Positions 33,501-45,800 of a stretch of DNA of 64,000 bases are shown one piece after another. Source of the DNA: Agapanthus africanus (taxonomy: Eukaryota; Streptophyta; Magnoliopsida; Asparagales; Amaryllidaceae). Location: the NCBI GenBank assembly GCA_030015575.1, contig CM057344.1, positions 186,637,044-186,701,043 of the forward strand, written 5' to 3'. The notes beneath the pieces were generated by a model. That model saw only the letters and a program-made list of their open reading frames with translations. It did no database searches and was not told the origin of the DNA. The position numbers were made by a program, and so were the translations under genes. Position 1 is the first letter of the stretch, and each line of letters begins with the position of its first letter.

Positions 33501-33828
33501 CAATGATGCTGCTAAAGAGGCTGTCTGGATCAAGAAGTTCATTATTGAACTTGGAGTGGTTCCATCCATTGAGCATCCAATACCGTTGTATTGCGATAAC
33601 AATGGAGCGGTGGCTTTGGCCAAGGAACCTAGGTCCCATCAGCAATCCAGGCACATTCTGAGGCGGTATCACCTGATCCGGGAGATAGTTGATCGCCGGG
33701 AGATCGAGGTCAGGAGGGTTGACACGAAGAACAACACGGCGGATCCACTCACGAAGGCCATTCCCCAGATACAGTTTGAGAGACTCTTCGGGATGCTCGG
33801 TATGCGATACTACAGCAGCTGGCCCTAG
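30523..33828 (+). pseudogene. Copia pol (PR-INT-RT-RH) with one in-frame stop
   Basis: One frame of 1,102 codons broken only by TAG at 32761-32763. Domains by residue: protease WVLDTGSGSHIC (about 88-99); integrase zinc finger H226, H231, C257, C260; catalytic D287, D350, E386; RT from about 608 with KWIFKKKLG and DVKTAFLNGDL (D689). After the stop the same frame continues from the Met at 32839 with YVDDILLIGND, then RNase H (ESFTDSS, GGAVSWKSSKQ, EAEYIA) to the natural stop just before the PPT. The stop cuts RT upstream of its YVDD site, so no active RT is expected without suppression. A GAG-to-TAG change is likely, since related elements usually have Glu there. The start lies at the gag-PR boundary, so gag is missing. 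Confidence 0.92.
30526..30546 (+). promoter_or_regulatory. Splice-acceptor-like tract before pol
   Basis: A pyrimidine run (TTTTCTTCTCTCTC...) ending in CCAG at 30546, followed by GTAGCGACCAG. It is kept at the same place in C (AG at 45995-45996) and, with a different last part, in B (GGCAG ending 51405). It could yield a spliced pol mRNA that skips the leader. No donor was identified. Confidence 0.4.
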
Positions 33829-33831
33829 TGC

Positions 33832-33842
33832 AAGTGGGAGAT
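33832..33842 (+). other. Polypurine tract of element A
   Basis: AAGTGGGAGAT directly before the 3' LTR, four bases after the pol stop codon. The identical motif precedes the 3' LTRs of B (54821) and C (59045). Confidence 0.85.
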
Positions 33843-36061
33843 TGTTAGTTGTATGTATGCCCTAGAGGCCAGTATTGTACAGATGGTGTATATTATATTG
33901 GATGCTTGGACATATATAAAGATGACTTTCTTGCTCGATATGATAGTATGCAATCTGGTTACTCTTCATCTTAACATGTACACTTGTCTCTTTAAACTGT
34001 CTTATAGTTACATGTTGATAAAGCCCTTAGGATGTGTACTTGACTACCTGGACTATGATGCAGATCATACTAGTGGGGACATGGTAGTCCATAAGTACAT
34101 CCTTCAAGGTCCCTAGTCGTGAGTGTATCGAGACAGGGCATCGATATACCAGTGTAGACTTGCGTATACGCTTCTCGACCCATGAGATGGGCGATGGATG
34201 ATCCCATATCCATTGGTGTTTGTCATCAGAGATGGTATACGGGTGCTCAGTGGAGACTGGGTACACTGGACGGACTCGCCGAGAACTCCCAGATGGTATT
34301 ATACCTCACGTCAGATGGCAGTTCTCAGGTGACACTTGTGCAGGTTAGTCTGTAGACCCGAGATCGTCATAGAGTCTTGTGTGATTCCCACTGTGCTTTG
34401 ATCTCCACCTTACCACGTCCATGAGGGCGTGCAAAACGGTGGTCTTTGGGTACAGTCTCGAGTCACATGGAGGCAATGAGCGATAGGAGGGGTTTCGTCT
34501 CTCCCGGTATTGGGGGTTGATGTTGCGCTGTGCTCGATTGGCCGTAACAGGGAAGTCCCTGGCCAGGGATGATCAGAGATTTGCTGGTAAGTGTTACCAG
34601 TAGTTTCTCGACCCGTTATGAGCCTCACATCGGCACGACTTATCGGTTATTGGGGTCTGACGTATACCACCCCTAGACTTGATATGCGACATATCAGACG
34701 AACAGACCGGACTGTACGGTAAGTGTTACTGGTTGGATTCACAGGAGTGTGAGCGGGCTAGCTCGTCGATCTTCTAATCGCTCAATACCCGGATGGCCGT
34801 TACGTTTAGCAGACCGCTTGCGGCTTGTGGGTGCTTGATATGATCATCATCTGCTACCGGCGTATTGACGAGTCTTTAGAGTCCTACACAGAGGTTTCCT
34901 GGCTCAAGCGAAACGAAATAGGAGCGCATATGAGATATGTGCAGGACCGAGAATAATGCGTGTATGTGATACCGTATTCCATTCTCGCGATGAATATATC
35001 GATTGGTTATATTCGATATAACCTAGTTATCGAATCATTGATTCGATAAATCGATACATTGTATACTAGTCGGTTATGTGCGACATGACCGGATCATTGA
35101 ATCAAGTGTTGATTTAATGGTTTAATGTATAATTATATATTTGATATATTATTTTGCATTAACTAGTATTGGTTCACTTTAAATGGATTTTCTCACTTGA
35201 TGTGCAAGTTGTATATGTGATATACTTTTGTGCACATCTTTGTATCATGTTTTATGATGCTTGCTCATTTGGTTAAGTGTAAAGAATTAAACCTAGCTTA
35301 AGAAAGTGATTAGGGTTTTAATTATCCATTCTTTTATTTATTGATTTTGGAAAAAGAATGGGATAAGAATACAAAATGGTTGCTTTCATTCTTGAACCTT
35401 TGTGAAGCTTCATGAAGCTTTGACCAAAGTGACCAATTTGTCTTCATGCTTAACCCTAACCACTCTTCTAACCTTGGTTAATTCTCTACACCTAACCATG
35501 GTTCCTATTATGATAAGTATTCATTTCTTTTTCATTTTTGATGGACTTATCATAATATTTCCTTCTTCTTGATCTTCTTCTTCAAGAAAGAAAGCTTGAT
35601 GCCATCAATGGCAACTTGAGTTCTAAAGTGAGAAATCCAATTCTAAAGTGAACCCACCTCCTATTTCTTCACCCTCTACCTCTTGCCAAGTTGTTTTGGG
35701 TGTTTTCTTCACAAGTTTCACAAATTTGTGAAGTCGGAGCTTGAACTTGTGATGCCTCGACGTAGATCATCTTCGGCACGAAGCCGACGACCAAGTCCGC
35801 CCATTTCTCCGATCAAGCCGACGATTGAGTCCGGGATTCGAGATGGACAGCGAGAGGACGCCTACGTGGAGCCAAGGAAGTGGATATCCGGATCTATAAA
35901 GGTTGTAGCTTCTTATCTTTAGTTAAGTTGTTAACTAGATTCGTATATCGCCTAAACTTCTAGTCAACGATCCGTATTAGGGTTTCTCGGCACCCGTAAA
36001 ATTTGAAATTGGCATGGTTGATGCCTTGTGAGACTTCATTAGCGTGCCTAGGAACCCTACA
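33843..36061 (+). repeat. 3' LTR of element A
   Basis: TGTTAGTTGTATG ... GGAACCCTACA, 2219 bp, same length as the 5' LTR and about 99% identical by eye. Confidence 0.93.
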
Positions 36062-36066
36062 CTAAT
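36062..36066. other. Target site duplication CTAAT (right of A)
   Basis: Second copy of the five bases found at 25459-25463. B' LTR sequence resumes right after it. Confidence 0.9.
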
Positions 36067-36487
36067 AACCCAATGAGCACCTGTATATATCTTAGGTGAA
36101 CCAAGTAACACCAATGGCTTGTAAGACCGGCCACCGTACCTCGTCGGGGTCTCGATCCGTATACACTAGTCTACTCTTGGAGTATCGATACCCAATCTCG
36201 AAACTCCCACGACTAGGGACATTTTAAGGATGTGCTTATAGACCACCCAACTCTCACGTATATGATCGCCATCATACTGCCGGTAATCAAGCAAGAATCC
36301 TATGGGCTCAATCAATATGTAATAGTGATCTGTAATGTCACCTGAAGCATGTACACGATGATATAAACAGACCAGATAGCATACTATCATCTTGAGTAAT
36401 ACTGTTCTACCGGTATAGGTCCTCCCTCAATCATTGCAATCATATGCCTGCGATCCAATAATTGACTTGAGAGCACTATAGCTAACA
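36067..36487 (-). repeat. B' LTR, 5' part (right of element A)
   Basis: Minus strand from TGTTAGCTATAGTGCTCTC (36487) to the insertion point. It aligns with the first 420 bp of the B LTRs (46834 and 54832), including GCAATGATTGAGGGAGGACC. Confidence 0.85.
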
Positions 36488-36783
36488 TTAAGGAGACCGA
36501 CGAGGATATCCGATCCGTATACGATCCGAGGAGCTTATGACGAGGAGGAGGACAGCAAAAAAAACCCGGAGGACATGATACTGTGAGGTATAACATTCTT
36601 TTCGAGTAGTTAACCTCATACAGTTTTGCTAGTTAGGGTTTAGTATCGATCCTGGAATTTAATCGGTGTTGCGAAGTATAGAAAAATTGTTTTCTTTGCA
36701 TATTCCGCCTCCCCACAAGTGCGTGGGGTGCGCGACATCGACTTACAATTATTTGGTTGTTTTTGTTGTTAATGTTGTTGAAT
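36488..36783. other. Low-copy sequence, nothing recognised
   Basis: Sequence outside the B' LTR with no ORF, repeat or motif I can name. Confidence 0.5.
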
Positions 36784-37050
36784 TTAGGGTTAGGGTTAAG
36801 GTTAGGGGTATAGGGTCGGTTAGGGGTGGGTTATGGGTTAATTAGGATGATTAGGTTTAGGGTTAGTGTTAATTAGGGGGCAAAGGTTAGGGTTATGGTT
36901 GGTGTTAGGGTTAGTGTTAATTATGGTTGGGGTTGGGGTTAGGGATTGGGGTTAGGGTTAAGGTTAATTAAGGGTTAATTGTTAGGGTTATTGTTATGAC
37001 TAGATTTAGGGCTAAACTTATTATCAATTAGATTTAAGTGTTAGGGTTAG
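36784..37050 (+). repeat. Degenerate telomere-like tract (TTAGGG-rich)
   Basis: Many GTTAGGGTTAGGG-type units mixed with variants such as GGTTGGGG, GTTATGGG and TTAATTAGG. Units are mostly TTAGGG rather than the common plant TTTAGGG, though GTTTAGGG also occurs. It is either an interstitial relic of telomeric repeat or a telomere-like low-complexity sequence. Confidence 0.6.
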
Positions 37051-37069
37051 GGTAACTTTTTAGCGAATT

Positions 37070-37420
37070 GCTATAAGTAGTTTAGTGAAAAGCAACCATA
37101 GCTTAGGATTTTTTAGTGAAAAACCTACAATTGTTATGGGTATTTTAGTGTAAGAGAATAAAATTCAGCAATGGGTTTTGTAATAATTTTTTTTAATTAT
37201 AGTATAGTGAATAACAACAATAGTTAAAGGTATTTTAGTGAAATTTATAGTTATTTAGTTAGTTTAAGAAGATAAATCATTAGTTAAATTTGTTAAGGTA
37301 GTTTAGTGAAAAACCAACAATAGTTAAGGGTATTTTAGTGCAATTTAGTAAAATTGAAAAACTAGATTGCTTAGAAAAAATTTTAAGGTTGTTTGGTGGA
37401 AAACAACAATAGCTAAGTGT
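37070..37420 (+). repeat. Degenerate repeat of TTTAGTGAAAA motif
   Basis: AGTTTAGTGAAAA or ATTTTAGTGAAA followed by ACAACAATAGTTAAGGGT recurs about eight times at irregular spacing (near 37079, 37115, 37150, 37205, 37230, 37305, 37330, 37390). Confidence 0.6.
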
Positions 37421-39610
37421 ATGATACTCGATAATAACATAAATGCAAAAAACTTTGCCATAAACGTAAAAAACTTTACCCTAAACTAAAAACTTTAAAA
37501 CCGTGTAATTGAAATATAAATGGTAAAATTAGTTCAAGTTAAATTTTACGCTGAGTGTATATATGATACTCGATAATTAATATGAATTTTTTATATTATC
37601 ATCGATAATCATATGTGAAAATAACCTAGTCTCATGCTCGTGAGGATGACAAATCACGCGACTTAGTTCCCGTCTATCGGTTAACATACGTTCGATATTC
37701 ATCGTGATATAAAACTATACGAAAGTTGTTAAATATCGGAAGATATCTTTTGGTTTCTGACAACCGTCGCATAGTCTATGTGACGAGAATGTTCAATCGT
37801 ATGATAACCGATAGATTTTTCCCGTGTGGACAAGTTAGTAATTTATAAAGTAAACATCTGTATTCACTTTTTTTCATTCGTTTCAAGATATTTCGTCGGT
37901 ACCTTTCCGCTAGTTCTCCGTGTATAACGATAGATTAGATATTCGTTTCAATATTGTTTGACAGTATTAAAATGATCATCTTTCCTATCATCTTTTCTTA
38001 CTTATTGGACAAGAAAGAAAAAAGAATGTATAAACAGGGAGTCGCCTCTCTCATATTCGAATGGGAAAAAACGCAATATAATAGATAAGATAAAATAACA
38101 AAAGAGAAATCATATAAAATATCTTAATTAGTTACTATTATCGATAAGGTCGTCGCTTTCGTCATGTCGATGTTGATCCTTGTCTTCTTGTCTTGAACAA
38201 AATGAATGCCCGACAAATCTTGTAGGGATGTCTTGCGGTTGAGATAGAATGCCGAGTACACTATGCTTTGATATGAAAACATTTTCAAAAAAGAAACAAT
38301 AAATGTTGGCATTTAATGTTGCAACTTACAAACACAATTTGATATTGTTTGCTTTTTTGGTCCCTCCATAGATAACAACCATTTGATCCTACATTTGGAA
38401 CATGCAACATTACCTTTTCTATGTTTGCAAATACATAGGTCAAAAATTAGAAATGTACATGCATCTTATCTAAAGAATGTTTTTTTTTTCCCTAATGGCA
38501 TTAATGAGAGCTAGAAGTAGTTCCAAAAGTAAATTAGGTCTGTGACTAATTCGAAAATGTCATGGGCTAATAATCCAATTTTAAAAACGCGGAAAGGATG
38601 TTATATGCAATTAATCAATTACAGAAATAAAACATGAAACTAAGTCATGTCGATTGGATTTTAGATTTGGTTGAGACAACACAAATCTTGACATGTTCTT
38701 TGAATTAGGTAGGTTGTCAATCTATGTTTGATCACCATGTATGCATGAAGGGACCCACACAATGTAAAGTAGAAAATGTAGAACCTAGTGTCGTCAAAGG
38801 ATAAAGCTACATGTGTGGATGAGTCTTGCTATGGCCCTTGGACTCAAATGTGACTCGAGATTTGATGATTTATGGGGCCTCATGCAATACCAATGTCTCC
38901 CTAAGTGTAAAATCATTAGTTCGATATTGTTTTTAAACGTGATGGTAGAAGAAAAAAAAGTTAGATGTTGTAGAATTATTGATTGTTATCATAAACAAGA
39001 AATGGAGTGAATTATATGTAGTTACCCTAATTTAAAAATTGATGATTTTGATCTTTATGTATCCATGAAATTTGAGAAAACATGTGGTTAAGTGGCCACA
39101 AACTTCATATTTAGATATATGTCGAACACTAATTGTGACCTTAAGAAAATTATTTGAAAAAGGGCTAGGGTTAGGTTTAGGGCTAGGGTTAAATCTTAGG
39201 GCATCCTTGGGGAGCAAAAGACAGTTATTGTAGGAGCAATGAAGAGTACAAAGATGAAAACATCCGCAAAGCAACCGGATATTGTTTTGTTCCTAGAGTA
39301 ATATTTGTGCCATTTTCTCCTTCTCTCTCTCTTTTTACGCTACTGTTCTAATAATCTTTATTTATTTATTTTTCCAATGTGAAAAGAAAAAGAAAATGAT
39401 TTATTTCACCAAAATCTTTTAGTGGATTATCTGACATTTCCAGAAAAAACCATCATTAAAACCCATTACCAAACCCAACCAGTGTTAAATTCCGTTACAC
39501 AGGAACAACCCAACCTTCCCGGATGTGATCTTTTACTTTAAGCAACTCATGTATCCATTTTCTTTCTTTACTTAAAATTCAGATTCTTACTTTTACTTTC
39601 AAATCGACTG
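37421..39610. other. AT-rich low-copy DNA, no gene recognised
   Basis: Only short open frames, none with family features or convincing codon bias. There is a second small telomere-like patch (AGGGCTAGGGTTAGGTTTAGG, about 39163-39190). Confidence 0.5.
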
Positions 39611-39655
39611 ACTCCCTCTCCCTCCCCCTCCCCCTCCCTCTCCCTCCACCCTCCA
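39611..39655 (+). repeat. CT-rich simple sequence
   Basis: Pyrimidine tract of CTCCCTCTCCCTCCCC-type repeats, purine-rich on the other strand. Confidence 0.85.
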
Positions 39656-39682
39656 TTTTGGTGGAATTAATTAGCCCTAATT

Positions 39683-40463
39683 TAGGGCATATTTGGCTTC
39701 ACTTATAAGTGGTCAAATCCCACTTATAAGTCAAATTTGTATTTGGCAATTTAACTTATAAGTAACTTATAAGTCACTTATAAGTGCCAAAAAATAAGTA
39801 CTAAATAGATACTTATTTTTTTTAGCACTTATAAGCTAAGCAAATTTCACCAAGTAAAAGACTCATTTACCCTTTATTTTATGAAAAATAACCGTATAAA
39901 TGAGATATATTAACTGCTTCTCGTCTCAAAACAAAAAAAAATCTAGCACCCAAATTGTTTCGCCGCCATTGCCTTGGGTTTCGTCGCCGTCGCAAAAGAT
40001 TTGCCTGCTAGACTTTGCTCAATTAATTTATTATTAAATATATTCTAATTAATTTGTTAATTAAATATATTATTTTGTTATTAAAAACTCTTAAGTTTAT
40101 TATATAATTATTTTGTTAGCTAAATATATTATTTTATAAATTTTAATTATTTTTTTAATTAGATTGATGATAATTTCAATCATTTTAATATTATAATCTC
40201 TTAGTTTCAATTATTTTATTATTAAATGCATTATATATTCTATATGTAAACAAATGTAATTAAAATAACACTATATATACAAATCAATAACATGTACATT
40301 TTGGTCATTTTAACATAATATATAATTATAAGTCAAGTTTACCAAACACTTTAATTAGTTATAAATCAAGTTTTACCACTTATTACTCTAAAATTATAAG
40401 CCATTTATAAATGACCATAACTAATAAGTGATACTTATAAGATAAACCAAATAGGCCTTTAAG
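39683..40463. mobile_element. Possible hAT-like MITE
   Basis: The left end TAGGGCATATTTGGCTT resembles the reverse complement of the right end (AAACCAAATAGGCCTTTA). Both continue into ACTTATAAG motifs, giving imperfect terminal inverted repeats of about 25 bp. The interior is AT-rich with many CACTTATAAGTG palindromes and no ORF. TAGGGCAT-type ends suggest hAT. I could not find an 8-bp target duplication. Confidence 0.45.
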
Positions 40464-40683
40464 GAGTGTCACTGTCATTGGAAGAGGGGCATTTTAGGAA
40501 GAAAAACCAAAATGAAGTCTCGTGACGGGCACGTGTGCCAAAAATGCACGTGTGCCAAAAAAAGGAATGGAAGATTATCCGAAATTCACACATTTCTGAC
40601 AATGTGAACCTCGAGCATATGATTTCAAGAAATGTTTCATTAACATGATTGATACATTTTGATTATTCCAAACAATATATGTG

Positions 40684-40688
40684 ACAGT
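40684..40688. other. Target site duplication ACAGT (left of C)
   Basis: ACAGT directly before TGTTAG. The same bases follow the 3' LTR at 61245-61249. Confidence 0.9.
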
Positions 40689-42875
40689 TGTTAGTTATAT
40701 GTATGCCCTAGAGGCCATTACTGTACATGAGATGTATATTGTAGTGGATGCTGGGACATATATAGGGAGGACTTTCTTGCTCGACATGATAGTATGCTAT
40801 CTGGTTGAATTTTACCTTAACGTGTACACTGATTGTCTCTCTGTTACATGTTGGTAAAGCCCTTAGGATGTGTACTTGACTACCTGGACTATGATGCAGA
40901 TCATACTAGTGGGGACAGGTAGTCCATAAGTACATCCTTCAAAGTCCCTAGTCGTGGGTATATCGAGACGTGGCATCGATATACCAGAGTAGACTAGCGT
41001 ATACCTTCTCGACCCATACAGATGGGCGATGGATGATCCCATATCCATTGGTATTTGACATCAGAGATGATATACGGGTGCTCAGTGGAGACTGGGTACA
41101 CTGGACGGACTCGCCGAGAACTCCCAGTTGGTATTATACCTTACGTCAGATGGCAGTTCTCTGGTGACACTGGTACAGAGTAGTCTGTTGACCCGAGATC
41201 GTCATAGAGTCTTGTGTGGTTCCCACTATGCTTTGATTTCTACCTTACCACGTCCAAGAGGGCGTGCAAAACGGTGGCTTTTGGGTACAGTCCCGAATCA
41301 TATGGGGCAATGAGCGATAGGAGGGGATTCGTCTCTCCCGGTATAGGGAGTTGATGTTGCGCTGTGTTCGATTGGCTATAACCGGAAATCCCTGGCCAGG
41401 GTTGCTGAGATTTACTGGTAAGTGTTACCAGTAGTTTCTCGAACTGTTATAGACCTCATATCGACACGACTTATCGAGCTATTGGGGTCTGACGTTTACC
41501 ACCCCTAGGCAAGATATGCGACATATCAGACGATCAGACCGGACTGTACGGTAAGTGTTACTGGTTGGATTCACAGGAGTGTGAGCGGGCTTGCTCGTCG
41601 ATCTTCTGATCGCTCATTACCTGGGTGGCCGTTACGTTTAGCAGACCGCTTGCGGCTTGTGGGTGTTTGATATGATCATCACCTGCTGCCAGCGTATTGA
41701 CGAGTCTTTAGAGTCCTACACAGAGGTTTCCTGGCTCAAGCGAAACGAAATAGGAGCGCATATGAGATATGTGCGGGACCAAGAATAATGCGTGTATGTG
41801 ATACCGTATTCATTCTCGCGATGAATGTGTCGAGTGGTTGTATGCGATATAACCTAGTTATCGAATCAAGGATTGATTCGATAAATCGATACATTGTATA
41901 CTAGTCGGTTGTGTGCGATATGACCGGATCATTGAATCAACTGTTGATTTAATGATTTAATGCATAATTATATATTTGATATATTACTTTGCATTAACTA
42001 GTATTGGTTCACTTTAAATGGATTTTCTCACTTGAAGTACACAAGTTTGTATCATGTTTGATGATACATGCTCACTAGGGTTTGTGTGAAGATTAAACCA
42101 TGGTTGTAGATTGGTTAGGGTTTTCATTTTCTTATTCATTTATTTATTTATTTATTCTTTTTGGAAAATGAAAAGCATAAAGGGAAAATGGTGGCTTTGT
42201 TTGTTTGTATGTTGAAACTTCATGAAGCTTTGACTAAGTCACCATTTTGTCTCATGCTTAACCCTAACCATTCCCACTAACCCTAGTTTAGTCTCTACAC
42301 ATAACCATGGTTTAAATATGATAAGGATTGATTTTCTTTTCCATTTTTAATTAACACTTATCATATTCTTTCTTTCTTCTTCTCCATCTTCTTCTTGAAG
42401 AAAAAGCTTGCCTCATTAATGGCAACTTGATGAAAAGAGTGAGAAATCCAATTCTAAAGTGAACCCACCTCCTATTTCTTCATCCTCTACCTCTTGCCAA
42501 GTAGTATAGGGTGTTTCCTTCACAAGTTTTCTTGACTTGGTGAAGTTGGAGCTTGATCTAGTGATGCCTCGACGTAGATCATCTTCGGCATCGTCGTCGA
42601 TGACCTAGCCCGCCCATTTCTCCGATGAAGCCGACGCTAGAGCCCGGGTTTCCATTTGGACAGCGAGGAGAATTCATTGCGGAGCTATGGAGGTGGAGGA
42701 CCGGATCTATAAAGGTTGTATTTCCGTTACACTTTAGTTAAGTTGTTAACTAGCTCGTTGTTTCGCCTAAAATCTAGTTAACGATCCGTATTAGGGTTTC
42801 TCGGCACCCGTAATTTTTGAAATTGGCATGGTTGATGCCTTGTGAGACCTCTTGAGAGTGCCTAGGAACCCTACA
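40689..42875 (+). repeat. 5' LTR of element C
   Basis: TGTTAGTTATATGTATGCCC ... GGAACCCTACA, 2187 bp. It is the same subfamily as the LTR at 1-1506 and related to the A LTR. Confidence 0.93.
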
Positions 42876-42876
42876 G

Positions 42877-42889
42877 TGGTATCAGAGCC
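42877..42889 (+). other. Primer binding site of element C
   Basis: TGGTATCAGAGCC, one base after the LTR end, as in A. Confidence 0.93.
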
Positions 42890-45800
42890 TAGCTAGAGCC
42901 TTAGGCGATGACTAGACGACGTTCGAAACCCTAATACAATATGCTCTCTGGACTTTTTTCAATTTCTGGGATTTTTCCAGATTAAAAATATGCAGAAAAT
43001 TCAGCAGGGAATTGTAAGAATTACTGTGAAGCCCGTACCCATGATTCCCTCATTTCGCGGCGGAACCGCGGCACAAGCATGGCTTGTGCGGCGGTTCCGC
43101 GGCCAAATTGTCATATCATCCAACAATTTTTGCACAGTAATTCATTTTTTCAGGTGCTGGATTTTCTGGGAATTTTTAATATTTATTCAAGAGTTGAATA
43201 TTCTGAGTTGTTTTGGGGATTCGTTTATTCGATCGGATTGTCGGACTTTGTCTATATGTTTTCCGGATAAATTTTAGAATATGTTAAAAAGTTCGACCAG
43301 ATATAAATACCCAACTTTTCCCCTGTCGGGAAATTTCCAAGTGTTGGATTTTTTCGAGGTTTAAAGACGTTCTAAGTAGTGCAAGTAACGCGATGGTCCC
43401 TCTAGAAGACAACAAACATTAACTCGATTATGTGACCGTCTTGAACTGCCCTTTGAACCTTCGGGTTTGGGGCAGTACGGCGTGCCACATGTGAGGCGTT
43501 GGCTTGACCCTTCTACGGCTGGACCGTTGGTACTGAGGCACGAAGTGAATGTCTTTGAACTTATTTCATGTGTTGATCTGTTTTGGGAAAACTTGGGTGT
43601 TTGACTATTCGATCGGAAAGTTTAACATTTTCTATTTATCCGGAATGTGATACAATAATTGGAATTCACAAGAAGTTATGAGATAACTGAATGAATGTTA
43701 TAAACATAGCAGTTTAGTCTCACTTGATCGGTTGCCACGGAATTTTGATGTGATCAAAAGTCCGTCGCAATCACGTAGCGTACGCGGATACTCGCCGGGT
43801 AAACTTAATAGACAGCCTCACTCCATAGCCCCGACCAAGTGACTGTAGGAGAACCCCGTCGCCGAAAGCATCCGTTCGGGTGCTCGCGGCAGCGGTGTTC
43901 CGCCTTGGTGCACTTCGTCGACGGCGTCAAGGGGTGCGGCCGCCTACTAAAGTTTGCGACGAGCATTCGATCAGGATGTCGGGAATCCTGTTGAATTGCC
44001 CGACCTGATATTGAAAAGTGTTTTCGATAATGAGACTAAAATGTGGGGTTTATAATTGTTAGGCATGCGATGTCTAAGTAATTCATTTGATTAGGCATGC
44101 GATGTCTATGTAGGTTGCGGATTCCAACTGTTGTAGTTTTACACTTTCTTTTCTGTGACCGTAAGTGTAATATGTGATATCGCCGGTTTCGTTGCTATAT
44201 GTCAACGACAATTGGGATGCGCATATTTACTTACGTTGATGACATGTGATGTTATGTGTTGCTAGATATGTTATATTGGATCGTCGTGTTTGAATAGCCG
44301 GGGGTTTTTATGTGAGATGAGTGTTTTTCATTTTCATTCATGTAAAAACTTGTATGTAATATTCTTTTATTGGGGCACTTCCAGGTTGCGGAAGTTGTCA
44401 CCCTTTGTATATTATTTACTTTTCCGCACTAGGATAGACCCAAGGAGGGGAGCATAAGTAACCGGGTTCTGGAGTCCAGTGGGAGACCAACTCGAGGAGT
44501 CGAGTCCGGGTCTCCTAACTCCAGAATTGGTAGGGTTGCTTGCCGCTCTCGTAGGGGTCTAAGGGTGTGGGTTTGGCTATTCATCACGACCGTGGAATCC
44601 GTGTTTTATACTGGCTCGTATTGAAAACACGGACGTCCTAGTATATCCAATATTTCATATGTTTCTTCTGCTGCGATATCTGTGATGTGATCATGTGATG
44701 TTCTGTGATGGATACATTATATAGTATATATGATATATTATATAGACGTTACTTATGTTTTACACCCGCGCTAGCCCTGCCCCGCTCTGCCGTTAGTTAC
44801 CTAACCTAACGGTGCACGAGGGGACATCGAGGCGAATGCGGATGGCATAAGTGTACGTCGTATTTATCTGTGATGTTTAGGTATATAAATGATGGGATTT
44901 CATTAATGTGACTAATGAAAATAAAAGAAACCTAAGATGTTGTAGAATCGAATTTCAAAATAAAACAGGTAGCTACAGTTCTTGCTTTGCACAGCGGTAT
45001 ATGTGATATATCCTGCACCTTATTCGATGAGGAAAGGACCGAGATCCCTTCACCGGGAGTGACTCCTTTAGTAATAACTGGCAGATGCTACACACTCGGT
45101 TTGTCTTTTGATAGCTTTTAAGAGTTTTTGCTTTGCACAGCGATATATATGATATATCCCGCACCTCATTCGATGAGGAAAGGACCGACGATCCCTTCAC
45201 CGGGAGTGACTCCTTTAGCAAAACTAGAAAAGCCTCAAAAGCACTCCATTTTAAAATTATTTGATTCTACAACGATATAAAGTTCATTACGCAAAAGGTT
45301 TTCTTAAAAACCTGACGTAGCCCTCCGTCATTTCAGATAAGTCCTAGTTAGTATTCGTGCTGCGTTTGTTGACTCAGTCAAGGCGTAGTGTGCGGTAGCT
45401 GATTAGTGCTTATCTGCAAATCATATGATGCGATTGGATTAGGGTAGTCGTGCGGCCTTGTTGACTCAGTCAAGAGTCGTGCGGGTGGGTTTAATTCAAT
45501 CGAGAAATGATGGGTTGAACTTTACTTGTGGTCTATGATTTGTTGACTCAGTCAAGGTCATAGATCGCTTGGGGCAAAATTATCGGGAATTTCAAGTGTT
45601 GAAATTTGCAATGAGATTGCATACCTTCTATGAGATAGTTGGATCCCGATACCCGCTGCGAGTAATTGTTACTCCTGAGAGAGTTTTACACATTATAATT
45701 AGTCGATCAAGTAGGTGTCTAGAAAAGTGTCAACGAGGTTACGCCTCTGGGAAAACGAGGTTTACATTAATTAGGTTCGTGCGAAGGCACGGGGGACCTC

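Larger units (their letters stand above)
25464..36061 (+). mobile_element. Complete copia element A (Tork/Angela-like)
   Basis: LTRs of 2219 bp each (25464-27682 and 33843-36061), PBS 27684, a leader of 2.8 kb, pol 30523-33828, PPT 33832, and a perfect 5-bp target duplication. By eye the LTRs differ at about 20-25 positions, near 99% identity, so the insertion is fairly recent. No gag is found. Lineage is inferred from the LTR start (TATGCCCTAGAGGCC), the long LTR and the pol sequence. Confidence 0.93.
21732..36487 (-). mobile_element. Truncated copia element B' (5' LTR plus leader), split by element A
   Basis: Minus strand: the LTR runs from 36487 (TGTTAGCTATAGTGCTCTC) to 23846, interrupted by element A between 25463 and 36067. 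Then come the PBS (23845 to 23833) and leader down to 21732, where A' begins. It matches element B in order, with an LTR of about 2.04 kb after removing A versus 2.26 kb in B, and clear divergence, so it is the older copy. Pol and 3' LTR are missing. Confidence 0.85.

Noticed and set aside
38813..39010. 65-codon ORF in low-copy DNA
   Set aside because: No homologous feature recognised, AT-rich codon use, no promoter or splice context.
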